From NCBI RefSeq assembly GCF_938017615.1, contig NZ_CALIJA010000081.1, positions 1 to 17,443 on the forward strand: 17,443 bases of DNA, read 5' to 3'. The position numbers and the translations under genes were made by a program. The DNA comes from an uncultured Campylobacter sp. (lineage in GTDB: Bacteria > Campylobacterota > Campylobacteria > Campylobacterales > Campylobacteraceae). Below the pieces are notes generated by a model. The model saw only the letters and a list, made by a program, of their open reading frames with translations. It did no database searches and was not told the DNA's origin. Positions 6,539-13,749 of this stretch are shown one piece after another. Position 1 is the first letter of the stretch. The number at the start of each line of letters is the position of its first letter.

Positions 6539-7138
6539 TCAGCACTCAAAAAGTTGCAAAAAATATTTTAAATTTTGCCTCTCGGCCGCTAGGCTCGTGT
6601 TTGGACCGTGCCCCGGATAGAGCGTAAAATCGCCCTTTATCTGCAAAATTTTATGCAGAGATTCTTTCATCTGCGCGCCGCTTGAAAAGGGAAAATCCCA
6701 CCTGCCGATAGAGCCTTTGAATATGACGTCGCCGCTAAAGATCACGCCGTCCACTTCGATCATACAGCTGCCCGGCGTGTGTCCTGCAAAGAGGCTAAAT
6801 TTAACGTTAAAGCCCGCTATTTCAAGGCTTTGCTCCTGCCCTTTTATGAGCACGTCCGCTTCTATGGATTCTGGCATCGTCTCAAAAGGATCCGCCCGTA
6901 GCATAAAGGCGTCATCCTCGTGGATATAAATTTTAGCGCCCGCCCTTTGCAGCTTGGCGTCGTCGTAAACGTGATCGTAATGCCCGTGCGTATTAAAAAC
7001 CGCCGCGATCTTTCCCGTATTTTGTATCACCCAATCAAAACTGCCCTCACCCGGATCGATCACTAGATCGCCCTGCTCGCCCTTTACGATGTAGCAGTTT
7101 GTCGCGTATTCACCGAAAGCTTTTTTTAAAATTTGCAT
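6539..7138 (-). CDS. MBL-fold metallohydrolase (glyoxalase II-like)
   Basis: This 199-residue protein has the full metallo-beta-lactamase metal set: His51, His53, Asp55 and His56 in NTHGHYDHVYD, His120 in AGHTPGSCMIE, Asp137 in FSGDVIF, and His177 in LYPGHGPNT. This is the two-metal site of glyoxalase II and related thioester hydrolases. It lacks the C-terminal substrate domain of true glyoxalase II, so the substrate is uncertain. There is no signal peptide, so it acts in the cytoplasm. The start has a near-ideal ribosome site (AAGGAGG). It diverges from nadE with 95 nt between. The same pair, a hydrolase opposite nadE, is found in C. jejuni. Confidence 0.88.
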   Translation of the reverse strand: MQILKKAFGEYATNCYIVKGEQGDLVIDPGEGSFDWVIQNTGKIAAVFNTHGHYDHVYDDAKLQRAGAKIYIHEDDAFMLRADPFETMPESIEADVLIKGQEQSLEIAGFNVKFSLFAGHTPGSCMIEVDGVIFSGDVIFKGSIGRWDFPFSSGAQMKESLHKILQIKGDFTLYPGHGPNTSLAAERQNLKYFLQLFEC

Positions 7139-7190
7139 TTAAATCCTCCTTTTAAGCTTAAATTAAAGCCGTAATTTAGCCAAAAATAGT

Positions 7191-7196
7191 TAAAAT
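7191..7196 (+). promoter_or_regulatory. Candidate -10 box for the nadE-tlyA operon
   Basis: TAAAAT lies 37 nt before the nadE ATG, after an A/T-rich stretch (CCAAAAATAGT). A second TAAAAT at about 7213 is nearer the start and less likely. No internal promoter is obvious further down the operon, except that the 121-nt argB-thrC gap is long enough to hold one. Confidence 0.4.
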
Positions 7197-7233
7197 TCGC
7201 ACAATTTAACGTAAAATTTTAAGGCTAAATATT

Positions 7234-8037
7234 ATGTTTTTGGACGATTTGCTGCCGCAACTGACCGATTTTTTATCGGAGAGACTCGATGAAACGGGCG
7301 CGGACGCCTTTGTAGTGGGTATCAGCGGTGGGCTTGACAGCGCCGTGGTTTCTGCGCTTTGCGCTCTTACAGAGATCCCTACTTACGGGCTTATCCTACC
7401 TAGTGCGGGTTCAAATTTAGAAAATATGGCAGACGGCATCTTTCACTGCGAATCCTTTAATATCCCCTATGAAATCCAAGAGATCGCGCCATTTGTAGAA
7501 AATTTTACCGCTTTAAATCCCGGCGCAAGCGCTCTTCGCATCGGAAATTTCGCCGCGCGCGTAAGAATGAGCTTACTTTATGATTACAGCGCGGCTAAAC
7601 GCGGCGTAGTCGTAGGCACGAGCAATCTTAGCGAGAGGATGCTAGGCTACGGCACGATCTACGGCGATCTAGCCTGCGCGTTTAATCCGATCGGAGAAAT
7701 TTTAAAAACCGATCTGTTTAAATTTGCAAAAATTTTATGCATAGACGATGCGATCATCAAAAAAGCCCCAAGCGCCGATCTATGGGAAAACCAAAGCGAC
7801 GAACGTGAGCTTGGATACAGCTACGAGATCTTAGATAGTGTGCTAAGAGATATTTTTTCGCACGAAGCGCTGCGGACGAAATTTCGCTCAGGCGAACGAA
7901 TAAACGCAAACGATCTAAAATATCTGCAAAACTCGCGCCACAATCAAGAGCTGGTAAAATTTATCGTCCGTAGAATTCTTAAAAATAATTTTAAGCTTCG
8001 CGCGCCCGCAGTCGCTCGCATAGAGCCCGCACACTAA
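7234..8037 (+). CDS. nadE: NH3-dependent NAD+ synthetase
   Basis: NadE amidates nicotinic acid adenine dinucleotide to NAD using ATP and ammonia, the last step of NAD synthesis. The 267-residue protein has the ATP-pyrophosphatase loop SGGLDS (31-36), then LILPSAG (about 53-59), RVRMSLLYDYSA (110-121), VVGTSNLSERMLGYGTIYGDLACAFNPIGE (126-155) and the lysine segment KTDLFKFAKIL. It has no glutaminase domain, so it uses free ammonia. The YGTIYGDLACAFNPIG form is typical of epsilonproteobacteria. It is the first gene of the operon; the next start is 10 nt after its stop. Confidence 0.95.
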   Translation: MFLDDLLPQLTDFLSERLDETGADAFVVGISGGLDSAVVSALCALTEIPTYGLILPSAGSNLENMADGIFHCESFNIPYEIQEIAPFVENFTALNPGASALRIGNFAARVRMSLLYDYSAAKRGVVVGTSNLSERMLGYGTIYGDLACAFNPIGEILKTDLFKFAKILCIDDAIIKKAPSADLWENQSDERELGYSYEILDSVLRDIFSHEALRTKFRSGERINANDLKYLQNSRHNQELVKFIVRRILKNNFKLRAPAVARIEPAH

Positions 8038-8047
8038 GGAGAGATTT

Positions 8048-9184
8048 ATGAAAGAGATACCGTTTTATAAGGCTCAAATCGATAAAAAAGAGGAAGATTT
8101 AATCAAAAGCGCCCTCTACAACAGCGATATAAGATATAGCGAAATTTTTGAAGAGGATATTTGTAAATATTTCGGCGTAAAGCACGCCGTATCTACCACG
8201 AGCGGCACGACGGCGCTGCATCTGGCGCTTTGTGCGATGGATATTAAGCGCGGAGATAAAATTTTATGCTCCGTAAATTCCTTCCCCAACGTCGCCGAAG
8301 TGATCCGCCACTTCGACGCAGAGCCCGTTTTCGTAGATATCGATCCGATAAGCTTTAACATTACGAGCGAAAGCCTTGCTCGCACGATAGATCAGAACCG
8401 CCACAAGAAGCTAAAATGCGCTTTCATCTCGCACATCGCGGGGCTTGCTGCGGATATAGACGCCATCAGCGAGGTCGCCAAAAGCGAAAATATCATCCTT
8501 ATAGACGATGCGTGCCGAGCTATGGGCGCTACCTATAAGGGCGCAAAAATCGGAGCACTTAAAAGCTCGCTCATATCGTGCTTTCAGATCAATCCTCAAG
8601 CGCAAGACGCGATCTCTACGGCGGGTTTTTTCGTCACGAACGACGATGAGATCGCAAGCGCCGCGCAAATTTTAAGAAATGGCGGCATCGTAGGGGACGC
8701 CTTTTACAAAGACGGCAATATGTCCTTTACCTACGACGTCGATCGCATCGGTCAAAAATACGATCTTAACGCTATAAATTCCGCCTACGCAATCGCCCAG
8801 TTTGAGAAAACCGACGCTTTTATAAAGCGACGCAAGCAGATCGCCACAGCGTATCGCGAGCAGCTCGCAAACTGCCCTCACGTGACGCTTCCAAGCGACA
8901 GCGAGGAGCATATCTATACTCAATTCATCGTAAAGATCGACAAAAACCGCGACGATTTCGCCAAGGCGCTGATCTCGCGCGGAGTGAGCGTTTCGCTGCA
9001 CTATGTGCCGGTGCACCTGCTAAGCTACTACAAAAGCAAATATAATTACAAGGTCAATGATTTCCCGAATGCGCTTAAAAACTATCAGCAAATTTTATCC
9101 CTGCCGATCTATACGGCGCTTAGCGACGACGATGTGAGCTACATCTGCGAGCAGATCAAAGAGATAGCGCAAAATCGTGTTTAA
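8048..9184 (+). CDS. DegT/DnrJ/EryC1-family protein lacking the PLP lysine
   Basis: This 378-residue protein has the full fold-type I sugar-aminotransferase layout: SGTTALHLALCAM (52-64), a GDKIL segment and PVFVDIDP (93-100), the PLP-ring aspartate in IDDACRAMGA (Asp154), LRNGG (209-213), KYDLNAINSAYAIAQFEK (237-254) and LHYVPVHLLSYY (317-328). In aminotransferases of this family the segment after CF carries the Schiff-base lysine (CFSFhatKnitTgeGG). Here it reads CFQINPQAQDAISTAGFF (178-195), and Ala185 sits at the lysine position, with no Lys or His nearby. The Gln/His after DA is also Arg157. It is therefore probably not a transaminase; a dehydratase like ColD would need His. A regulatory, scaffolding or other PLP-binding role is possible. 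The frame is intact, with GAGG-type ribosome site, and it overlaps lpxK by 8 nt. Confidence 0.85.
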   Translation: MKEIPFYKAQIDKKEEDLIKSALYNSDIRYSEIFEEDICKYFGVKHAVSTTSGTTALHLALCAMDIKRGDKILCSVNSFPNVAEVIRHFDAEPVFVDIDPISFNITSESLARTIDQNRHKKLKCAFISHIAGLAADIDAISEVAKSENIILIDDACRAMGATYKGAKIGALKSSLISCFQINPQAQDAISTAGFFVTNDDEIASAAQILRNGGIVGDAFYKDGNMSFTYDVDRIGQKYDLNAINSAYAIAQFEKTDAFIKRRKQIATAYREQLANCPHVTLPSDSEEHIYTQFIVKIDKNRDDFAKALISRGVSVSLHYVPVHLLSYYKSKYNYKVNDFPNALKNYQQILSLPIYTALSDDDVSYICEQIKEIAQNRV

Positions 9185-10277
9185 ACTCCTAATCGAGCGA
9201 AACCTATACGACCCGAGCCCCGCATGGCTTGCGCTCGGAGTAATTTTAGCGCCTTTATCGCTGCTTTATACGCTTATCGTCTGCCTAAAAAGGCTCTTTG
9301 CTAAGCCGCAAAAATTTAAAATTCCAATAATCAGCGTCGGAAATTTAACTCTCGGCGGAAGCGGCAAAACCCCGCTAGTGCGGGCGCTTTTTAAAGAATT
9401 TAACGGGGGGTTCAAAACCTGCATCATCCTTCGCGGATACGGACGCAAAAGCAGAGGCTTGCTTGAAGTGGCGCTCGACGGGCGGATACTTTGCGACGTG
9501 GAGCAAAGCGGAGATGAGGCGATGGAATACGCGCTGTTTCTGCGCGGCGCAAACGTGATCGTCAGCAAAGATCGCGCCGCAGGGATTTTGCGCGCGCAAA
9601 CTCTCGGCTTTGAGCTGGTGATCTTAGACGACGGGTTTTCTAAATTTGATATCTCTAAATTTGATATCTTGCTGCGCCCGCAAAGCGCGCCGAAGCTGCC
9701 CTTTTGCTTGCCCTTCGCCGCGTATCGCTACCCGCCGTTTTTTTATAAATTTGCGGATTTCATACCCGCACCCAGCGATATTTCGCAGGAGCTTAAAATC
9801 ATTTCGGCGGCGGATCTGCAAGGCGCGCTAAACGGCACGGATGAAATTTCAAATCTTGCGGATGGAAATTCAAATTCCACCGCAAATAAAATTTCGGATT
9901 TAAATTTAAATCGCGCGGCAGATGAAATTTCAAATTTAAACCCCGCCGCGGATAAAATTTTAAATTCTAAAGAGGCTGGTTTTGAAAAATCCCGCACGAT
10001 CTTAATCAGCGCTATCGCCAAACCTTGGCGCTTGCAAGAGTTTTTGCCGCTCGCAAAAGCCCACGCATTTTTCCCCGATCATTATGATTTCAAAAAAGAG
10101 CAGATTTTAGAGCTGCTAAGGCGCGAGGATGCGGAGCATATCCTTTGCACGGCGAAAGATTACGTGAAATTAAGGGATTTGGGCGCGGAAATTTCGGTGA
10201 TTTTGCTAAATTTAAAGCTAAGCGAAAACTTTATCCGCGAAATTCAAAACTACATAAACCAAGCTATGATAAAATAA
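9177..10277 (+). CDS. lpxK: Tetraacyldisaccharide 4'-kinase LpxK with an extra low-complexity segment
   Basis: LpxK phosphorylates the 4'-position of the lipid A disaccharide precursor at the inner membrane. The 366-residue protein starts with an amphipathic or membrane segment (about 17-40), followed by the P-loop VGNLTLGGSGKTPL (54-67), RGYGRKSRG (86-94), GDEAMEYA (112-119), the catalytic-site motif LDDGF (150-154), KPWRLQEFLP (282-291), FPDHYDF (299-305) and TAKDYVKL (325-332). The start is GTG, inside the end of the DegT-family gene (8-nt overlap); it suits relatives that begin just before the membrane segment. Residues about 215-268 (rich in Asn, Asp, Ala, Ile, Ser) have no place in the family and form an insert. 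All catalytic motifs are intact, so the enzyme is probably active. Confidence 0.93.
   Translation: MFKLLIERNLYDPSPAWLALGVILAPLSLLYTLIVCLKRLFAKPQKFKIPIISVGNLTLGGSGKTPLVRALFKEFNGGFKTCIILRGYGRKSRGLLEVALDGRILCDVEQSGDEAMEYALFLRGANVIVSKDRAAGILRAQTLGFELVILDDGFSKFDISKFDILLRPQSAPKLPFCLPFAAYRYPPFFYKFADFIPAPSDISQELKIISAADLQGALNGTDEISNLADGNSNSTANKISDLNLNRAADEISNLNPAADKILNSKEAGFEKSRTILISAIAKPWRLQEFLPLAKAHAFFPDHYDFKKEQILELLRREDAEHILCTAKDYVKLRDLGAEISVILLNLKLSENFIREIQNYINQAMIK
9639..9668 (+). repeat. Perfect 15-bp tandem duplication in lpxK
   Basis: TCTAAATTTGATATC occurs twice back to back, giving SKFDI-SKFDI directly after the LDDGF motif. The length keeps frame. The family often has a similar SKFxIxKFDILL stretch here, so the duplication may be partly ancestral, but exact DNA identity suggests recent homogenisation. 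Confidence 0.75.
9840..9965 (+). repeat. Five in-frame copies of a 15-bp AAATTT module in lpxK
   Basis: Copies start at 9840 (GATGAAATTTCAAAT), 9861 (GATGGAAATTCAAAT), 9885 (AATAAAATTTCGGAT), 9921 (identical to the first) and 9951 (GATAAAATTTTAAAT). Spacings of 21, 24, 36 and 30 are all multiples of three, so each reads as D/N-E/K/G-I/N-S/L-N/D. They make up most of the LpxK insert. Confidence 0.75.
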
Positions 10278-10295
10278 GGTTTTTAAAGGAATTTT

Positions 10296-11153
10296 ATGAT
10301 AAAAAAGAGCAAAACCGCTGAAGTCATCATCTCCGCGCTGCCCTATATCCGTAAATTTAGAGATAAAATTTTCGTCGTCAAATACGGCGGCGCGGCGCAA
10401 ACTGACGATGCGCTCAAGCTTGATTTTGCCCGCGATATCGTGCTTTTGCATATGGTCGGCATCAAGATCATCGTCGTGCACGGCGGCGGCAAAAAGATCA
10501 ATCAGACCCTGGACAAGATCGGCGTGCAGAGCGAGTTCAGGGACGGTCTTCGCGTAACGAATAAAGACGCGATCGAAATTACCGAGATGGTGCTAAGCGG
10601 CGCGGTAAATAAAGAGATCACGGCACTTTTGAACCAAAACGGCGCGCCCGCGATCGGCATCAGCGGCAAGGACGGCGGGCTTTTGAAGGCAAAATTTCTC
10701 GATGAGAAAAAATACGGCTTCGTAGGCGAGATCACCGAGGTAAACACCAAGCTGATAAATGACCTACTGCAAAAGGACTATCTGCCCGTGATCGCCCCGC
10801 TTGCGGGCGGCGAGACGGACGAAAACGTGAGCTTTAATATCAATGCCGATCTCTGCGCCAGCAGGATCGCAGCCGCGCTAAAAGCGAGCAAGGCGATATT
10901 TTTAAGCGACATTGACGGCGTGCTTGATAAAGATGGAAATTTAATCAGCAAGCTTGATGCCGCGCTCATTTCGAAGCTTAAAAATGACGGCACGATCGCA
11001 GGCGGCATGATCCCAAAGGTCGATGCGTGCCTGCAATGCGTGCGAAACGGCGCAAGTGCCGCGCATATCATCAACGGCAAAATTCCGCACTCGATCCTGC
11101 TTGAGCTTTTCACGGACGGCGGCATAGGAAGTTTGATAAAGGAAGAAATTTAG
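10296..11153 (+). CDS. argB: Acetylglutamate kinase
   Basis: ArgB phosphorylates N-acetylglutamate, the second step of arginine synthesis, in the cytoplasm. The 285-residue protein has the amino-acid-kinase fold signatures: VVKYGGAA (27-34, Lys29), VHGGGKKIN (61-69), DGLRVT (83-88), GISGKDGGLL (121-130), FNINADLCASRIAA (180-193), LSDIDGVL (203-210) and AGGMIPKVDAC (235-245, Lys241). The N-terminal helix (AEVIISALPYIRKFRDK) is the extension seen in arginine-inhibited hexameric enzymes and missing from the E. coli type, so feedback inhibition by arginine is likely. It starts 18 nt after lpxK with an AAAGGA ribosome site. In C. jejuni argB sits with other arginine genes, so its place here between lpxK and thrC is a rearrangement. 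Confidence 0.95.
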   Translation: MIKKSKTAEVIISALPYIRKFRDKIFVVKYGGAAQTDDALKLDFARDIVLLHMVGIKIIVVHGGGKKINQTLDKIGVQSEFRDGLRVTNKDAIEITEMVLSGAVNKEITALLNQNGAPAIGISGKDGGLLKAKFLDEKKYGFVGEITEVNTKLINDLLQKDYLPVIAPLAGGETDENVSFNINADLCASRIAAALKASKAIFLSDIDGVLDKDGNLISKLDAALISKLKNDGTIAGGMIPKVDACLQCVRNGASAAHIINGKIPHSILLELFTDGGIGSLIKEEI

Positions 11154-11274
11154 GCGCGAGCGCGGAGGCGGCAGGCTTAAAGCGGCAATGTCGCAAGTCC
11201 GTGCAAAAAGTCTAAACGATCAAATTTAAAGCGCCTAGGCGGGCGTAAATTTTAAAATTTTAAAAAGGAAAAAG

Positions 11275-12852
11275 ATGAAACTGGTTTCAACGAGAGATTT
11301 TTCGCAAAAAGCGGATCTTAGCTACGCGCTGCTAAATCCGAGCGCGAGCGGCGGCGGGCTTTTCAGCCCCGAGAGGCTGCCGCTTTTGAGCGAGGATTTT
11401 TTTAAACAGTGCGAGGATCTGAGCTACAAACAGATCGCGCTTAAAATCATCGAGAGTTTCGATTTTGACGTAAGCAGCGAGGTCTTTGAGAGTGCGCTAA
11501 AGCGCTACGATAAATTTGAAAACCCCGCTTGCCCCGTCCAGATCAAAAAACTAAGCGAAAACGCCTATATTTTGGAGCTTTACCACGGCCCGACGCTTGC
11601 GTTTAAGGATATGGCGCTGCAGCCCTTCGGCGCGCTTTTAAAGAGCATCGCAAAATCCAGGAATGAAAAATTTTTAATAATGTGCGCCACGAGCGGCGAC
11701 ACGGGGCCTGCGACGCTGGAGGCATTTGCGGACGACGAAAACATCAAAGCGGTCTGCCTCTACCCACAGGGCGGCACGAGCGAGATACAGCGCCAGCAGA
11801 TGGTAAAACAAAGCGCGGCAAATCTTAAAATTTTAGGCGTGCGCGGCAACTTCGACGATACGCAACGCGCGCTAAAATCGCTGCTAGCTGATGATGATTT
11901 CAAAAACGAACTCGCGCGGGCGAATTTAAATTTAAGCGCCGCAAACTCGGTAAATTTCGGCAGGATTTTATTTCAAATCATCTACTACCTCTACGCTAGT
12001 ATCTATTTCTCAAAGCACGGCGTATTGAGCCCCGAGCAAAATTTAAAGCAAAGCGATCAGTGCCAGGCGTGCGGCAAAAATTTAAACGCTTCGGGCAGTA
12101 AAAATTTTGGCGCCGCAGCGGATGCAAACAGCGCGCAGAGCGTAAAACAGAGCGCTAAATTTAACACCTTCGACGTCATAGTGCCTAGCGGGAATTTCGG
12201 CAACGCGCTGGGAGCGTATTTCGCCAAAAAAATGGGCGCAAAGATCGGCAAAATCAAGATCGCTTCAAACGCGAACAATATCCTGACCGAGCTTTTTACG
12301 CGCGGCATCTACGATCTGCGCGGGCGCGAGCTCATCCGCACGATCAGCCCTGCGATGGATATTTTGATTAGCTCCAACGTTGAGCGACTGCTTAGCGATA
12401 TGTTTGGCGATGCGCGCACGAGCGAGCTGATGCAAAGCCTGGTACGAGATAAATTTTATAAGCTTAGCGCGAGCGAGCTTGCGAAGCTGCGTGAGGTCTT
12501 CGAGGCGGATTTTTGCGACGATACGCAGTGTGCTAAATTTATCAAGCAAGAAAGCAGCCGCGGCGTGCTGATCGATCCGCACACGGCGACCTGCTTTAAG
12601 CTGCTTGACGAAAGCCGCCTAAATCTCGTCATCTCGACCGCAAAGTGGATCAAATTTACGCCGTCGATGATCAGCGCGATCAAAGGCAGGGCTTGCGAGG
12701 ACGAGCGAGCCGATATGATCGCGCTTTCGAAAGAATTTCGCAGCGACATTCCGCCACAGATCTCGCGCCTTTTTAGCGCGCCACAGGTACACTCAAGCGT
12801 CGTGGAACAAAGCGAGATCAAAAATGCCATAATGGAGTGGATCAAAAAATGA
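11275..12852 (+). CDS. thrC: Threonine synthase with an extra segment
   Basis: ThrC converts O-phosphohomoserine to threonine with PLP. The 525-residue protein has the PLP lysine in HGPTLAFKDMALQPFG (Lys111), ATSGDTGPATLEA (138-150), QGGTSEIQRQQM (165-176), SVNFGRILFQIIYY (225-238) and VPSGNFGNALG (303-313), with the usual C-terminal segment (KEFRSDIPPQISRLF). Length exceeds the usual 460-490. The excess is at about residues 251-297, between YFSKHGVLSP and FDVIVPSGNFG. It is low complexity and includes a Cys-x-x-Cys (CQACGKN, Cys263 and Cys266). It follows argB by 121 nt with an AAAAAGGAAAAAG ribosome site; that gap has an AAATTTTAAAATTTTAAA palindrome and a CGCCTAGGCG palindrome but no gene. 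Its stop overlaps the kdsB start (ATGA). Confidence 0.94.
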   Translation: MKLVSTRDFSQKADLSYALLNPSASGGGLFSPERLPLLSEDFFKQCEDLSYKQIALKIIESFDFDVSSEVFESALKRYDKFENPACPVQIKKLSENAYILELYHGPTLAFKDMALQPFGALLKSIAKSRNEKFLIMCATSGDTGPATLEAFADDENIKAVCLYPQGGTSEIQRQQMVKQSAANLKILGVRGNFDDTQRALKSLLADDDFKNELARANLNLSAANSVNFGRILFQIIYYLYASIYFSKHGVLSPEQNLKQSDQCQACGKNLNASGSKNFGAAADANSAQSVKQSAKFNTFDVIVPSGNFGNALGAYFAKKMGAKIGKIKIASNANNILTELFTRGIYDLRGRELIRTISPAMDILISSNVERLLSDMFGDARTSELMQSLVRDKFYKLSASELAKLREVFEADFCDDTQCAKFIKQESSRGVLIDPHTATCFKLLDESRLNLVISTAKWIKFTPSMISAIKGRACEDERADMIALSKEFRSDIPPQISRLFSAPQVHSSVVEQSEIKNAIMEWIKK

Positions 12853-13571
12853 TAGTAATCCCCGCGCGCCTTGCTTCAACGCGCTTTAAAAATAAAATTT
12901 TATGTGAGTTTGGCGGCGTGCCGATGTTTATCAAAACGGCTCAAAATGCCGCCAAAGCAGACCGCGTGCTAATCGCCGTGGATGAGCCGCAAATTTTAAA
13001 GATCGCGCAAGATTACGGCTTTGACGCCGTTCTCACCGCGCGCGAGCATCAAAGCGGCACCGACCGCATCGCTGAAGCGGTCGCGAACGCAGCGCTTGCG
13101 GAGGACGAGATCATCATCAATATCCAAGCCGACGAGCCCTTTTTTGAGAGCGAAAATTTGATTAAATTTAAAGATTTCGCCAACGCCATGATCACGCAAA
13201 AGGGCGCATTTATGGCGAGCTGCTACAAATACATAAGCCAGCAGGCGGCAGAAGATCCAAATTTAGTCAAGCTAGTGCTCGATAACGCGGGCTTTGCGAT
13301 CTATTTTTCGCGCTCGCTCATCCCCTATCCGCGCGCGGCATGCGAATGCTACCTCGGACACATCGGCATCTACGCATACAGCGTGCGAAATTTAAAGCGC
13401 TTTTGCGCCCTGCCCGCCTCGGTGCTGGAAGATACCGAGAAGCTCGAGCAGCTTCGCGCCATAAGCGCCGGCGAGAAGATCGCGATGCTTGAAATAAAAA
13501 CCGCGAGCATCGGCATCGACACGCCGGCTGATTACGAGCGCGCGCTAAAGGAGTTCGGCAATGGAATTTGA
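12849..13571 (+). CDS. kdsB: CMP-Kdo synthetase (3-deoxy-manno-octulosonate cytidylyltransferase)
   Basis: KdsB activates Kdo to CMP-Kdo for attachment to lipid A. The chosen start is ATG at 12849, overlapping the thrC stop as ATGA. It gives a 240-residue protein beginning MIVIPARLASTRF, as in known KdsB; an ATG four codons earlier exists but would add MDQK. Visible motifs are PARLASTRFKNKIL (5-18, CTP binding), HQSGTDRIAEA (67-77), INIQADEPFFE (90-100, metal-binding Asp95) and GHIGIYAY, EKLEQLRA and IDTPADYERA near the end. With lpxK it makes this partly a lipid A/Kdo cluster. Its final codons carry the AAAGGAG ribosome site of the next small ORF, which starts 11 nt before the kdsB end. Confidence 0.95.
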   Translation: MIVIPARLASTRFKNKILCEFGGVPMFIKTAQNAAKADRVLIAVDEPQILKIAQDYGFDAVLTAREHQSGTDRIAEAVANAALAEDEIIINIQADEPFFESENLIKFKDFANAMITQKGAFMASCYKYISQQAAEDPNLVKLVLDNAGFAIYFSRSLIPYPRAACECYLGHIGIYAYSVRNLKRFCALPASVLEDTEKLEQLRAISAGEKIAMLEIKTASIGIDTPADYERALKEFGNGI

Positions 13572-13749
13572 TCGCGCCTTTTTAAGCACGAAATTTAAAG
13601 CGAGCGGACCCACAAAATTTAACGATAACGAGCTACGCGGCACGGAATTTGGGATGCAGGGGTCTGCCGCGGAGCGTAAAATTCTAACGGCGCATGAAAT
13701 TCTAATGGCACACGGAATTTTAAAATTTAAAGATACGAGCGCAAGATGA
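13561..13749 (+). CDS. Low-complexity bridging ORF between kdsB and ligA
   Basis: This 62-codon ORF starts inside the end of kdsB (11-nt overlap) with a strong ribosome site (AAAGGAG, 7 nt spacing) and ends on the ligA start (ATGA). No homology is recognised. The protein is low complexity, with repeated KF pairs (STKFKAS, PTKFNDN, LKFKD) and a threefold hexapeptide repeat (KILTAH, EILMAH, GILKFK). It has no signal peptide, membrane segment or Cys. Since ligA itself has only a weak ribosome site, translation through this ORF probably feeds ligA. It may be an expanded intergenic spacer kept open for coupling, rather than a functional protein. Confidence 0.5.
   Translation: MEFDRAFLSTKFKASGPTKFNDNELRGTEFGMQGSAAERKILTAHEILMAHGILKFKDTSAR
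13678..13731 (+). repeat. Threefold 18-bp tandem repeat in the kdsB-ligA bridging ORF
   Basis: AAAATTCTAACGGCGCAT, GAAATTCTAATGGCACAC and GGAATTTTAAAATTTAAA run in tandem and in frame. The first two match well; the third shares mainly the AATT-TAA core. Confidence 0.55.

Noticed and set aside
9405..9410. Run of six G in lpxK as a phase-variation tract
   Set aside because: Campylobacter phase-variable G tracts are generally eight or more; six is short and the codons are plain Gly-Gly.
12837..12848. Upstream ATG for kdsB giving MDQK before MIVIPARL
   Set aside because: Known KdsB proteins begin at the MIVIPAR type start, and ATG 12849 forms the usual ATGA overlap with thrC.
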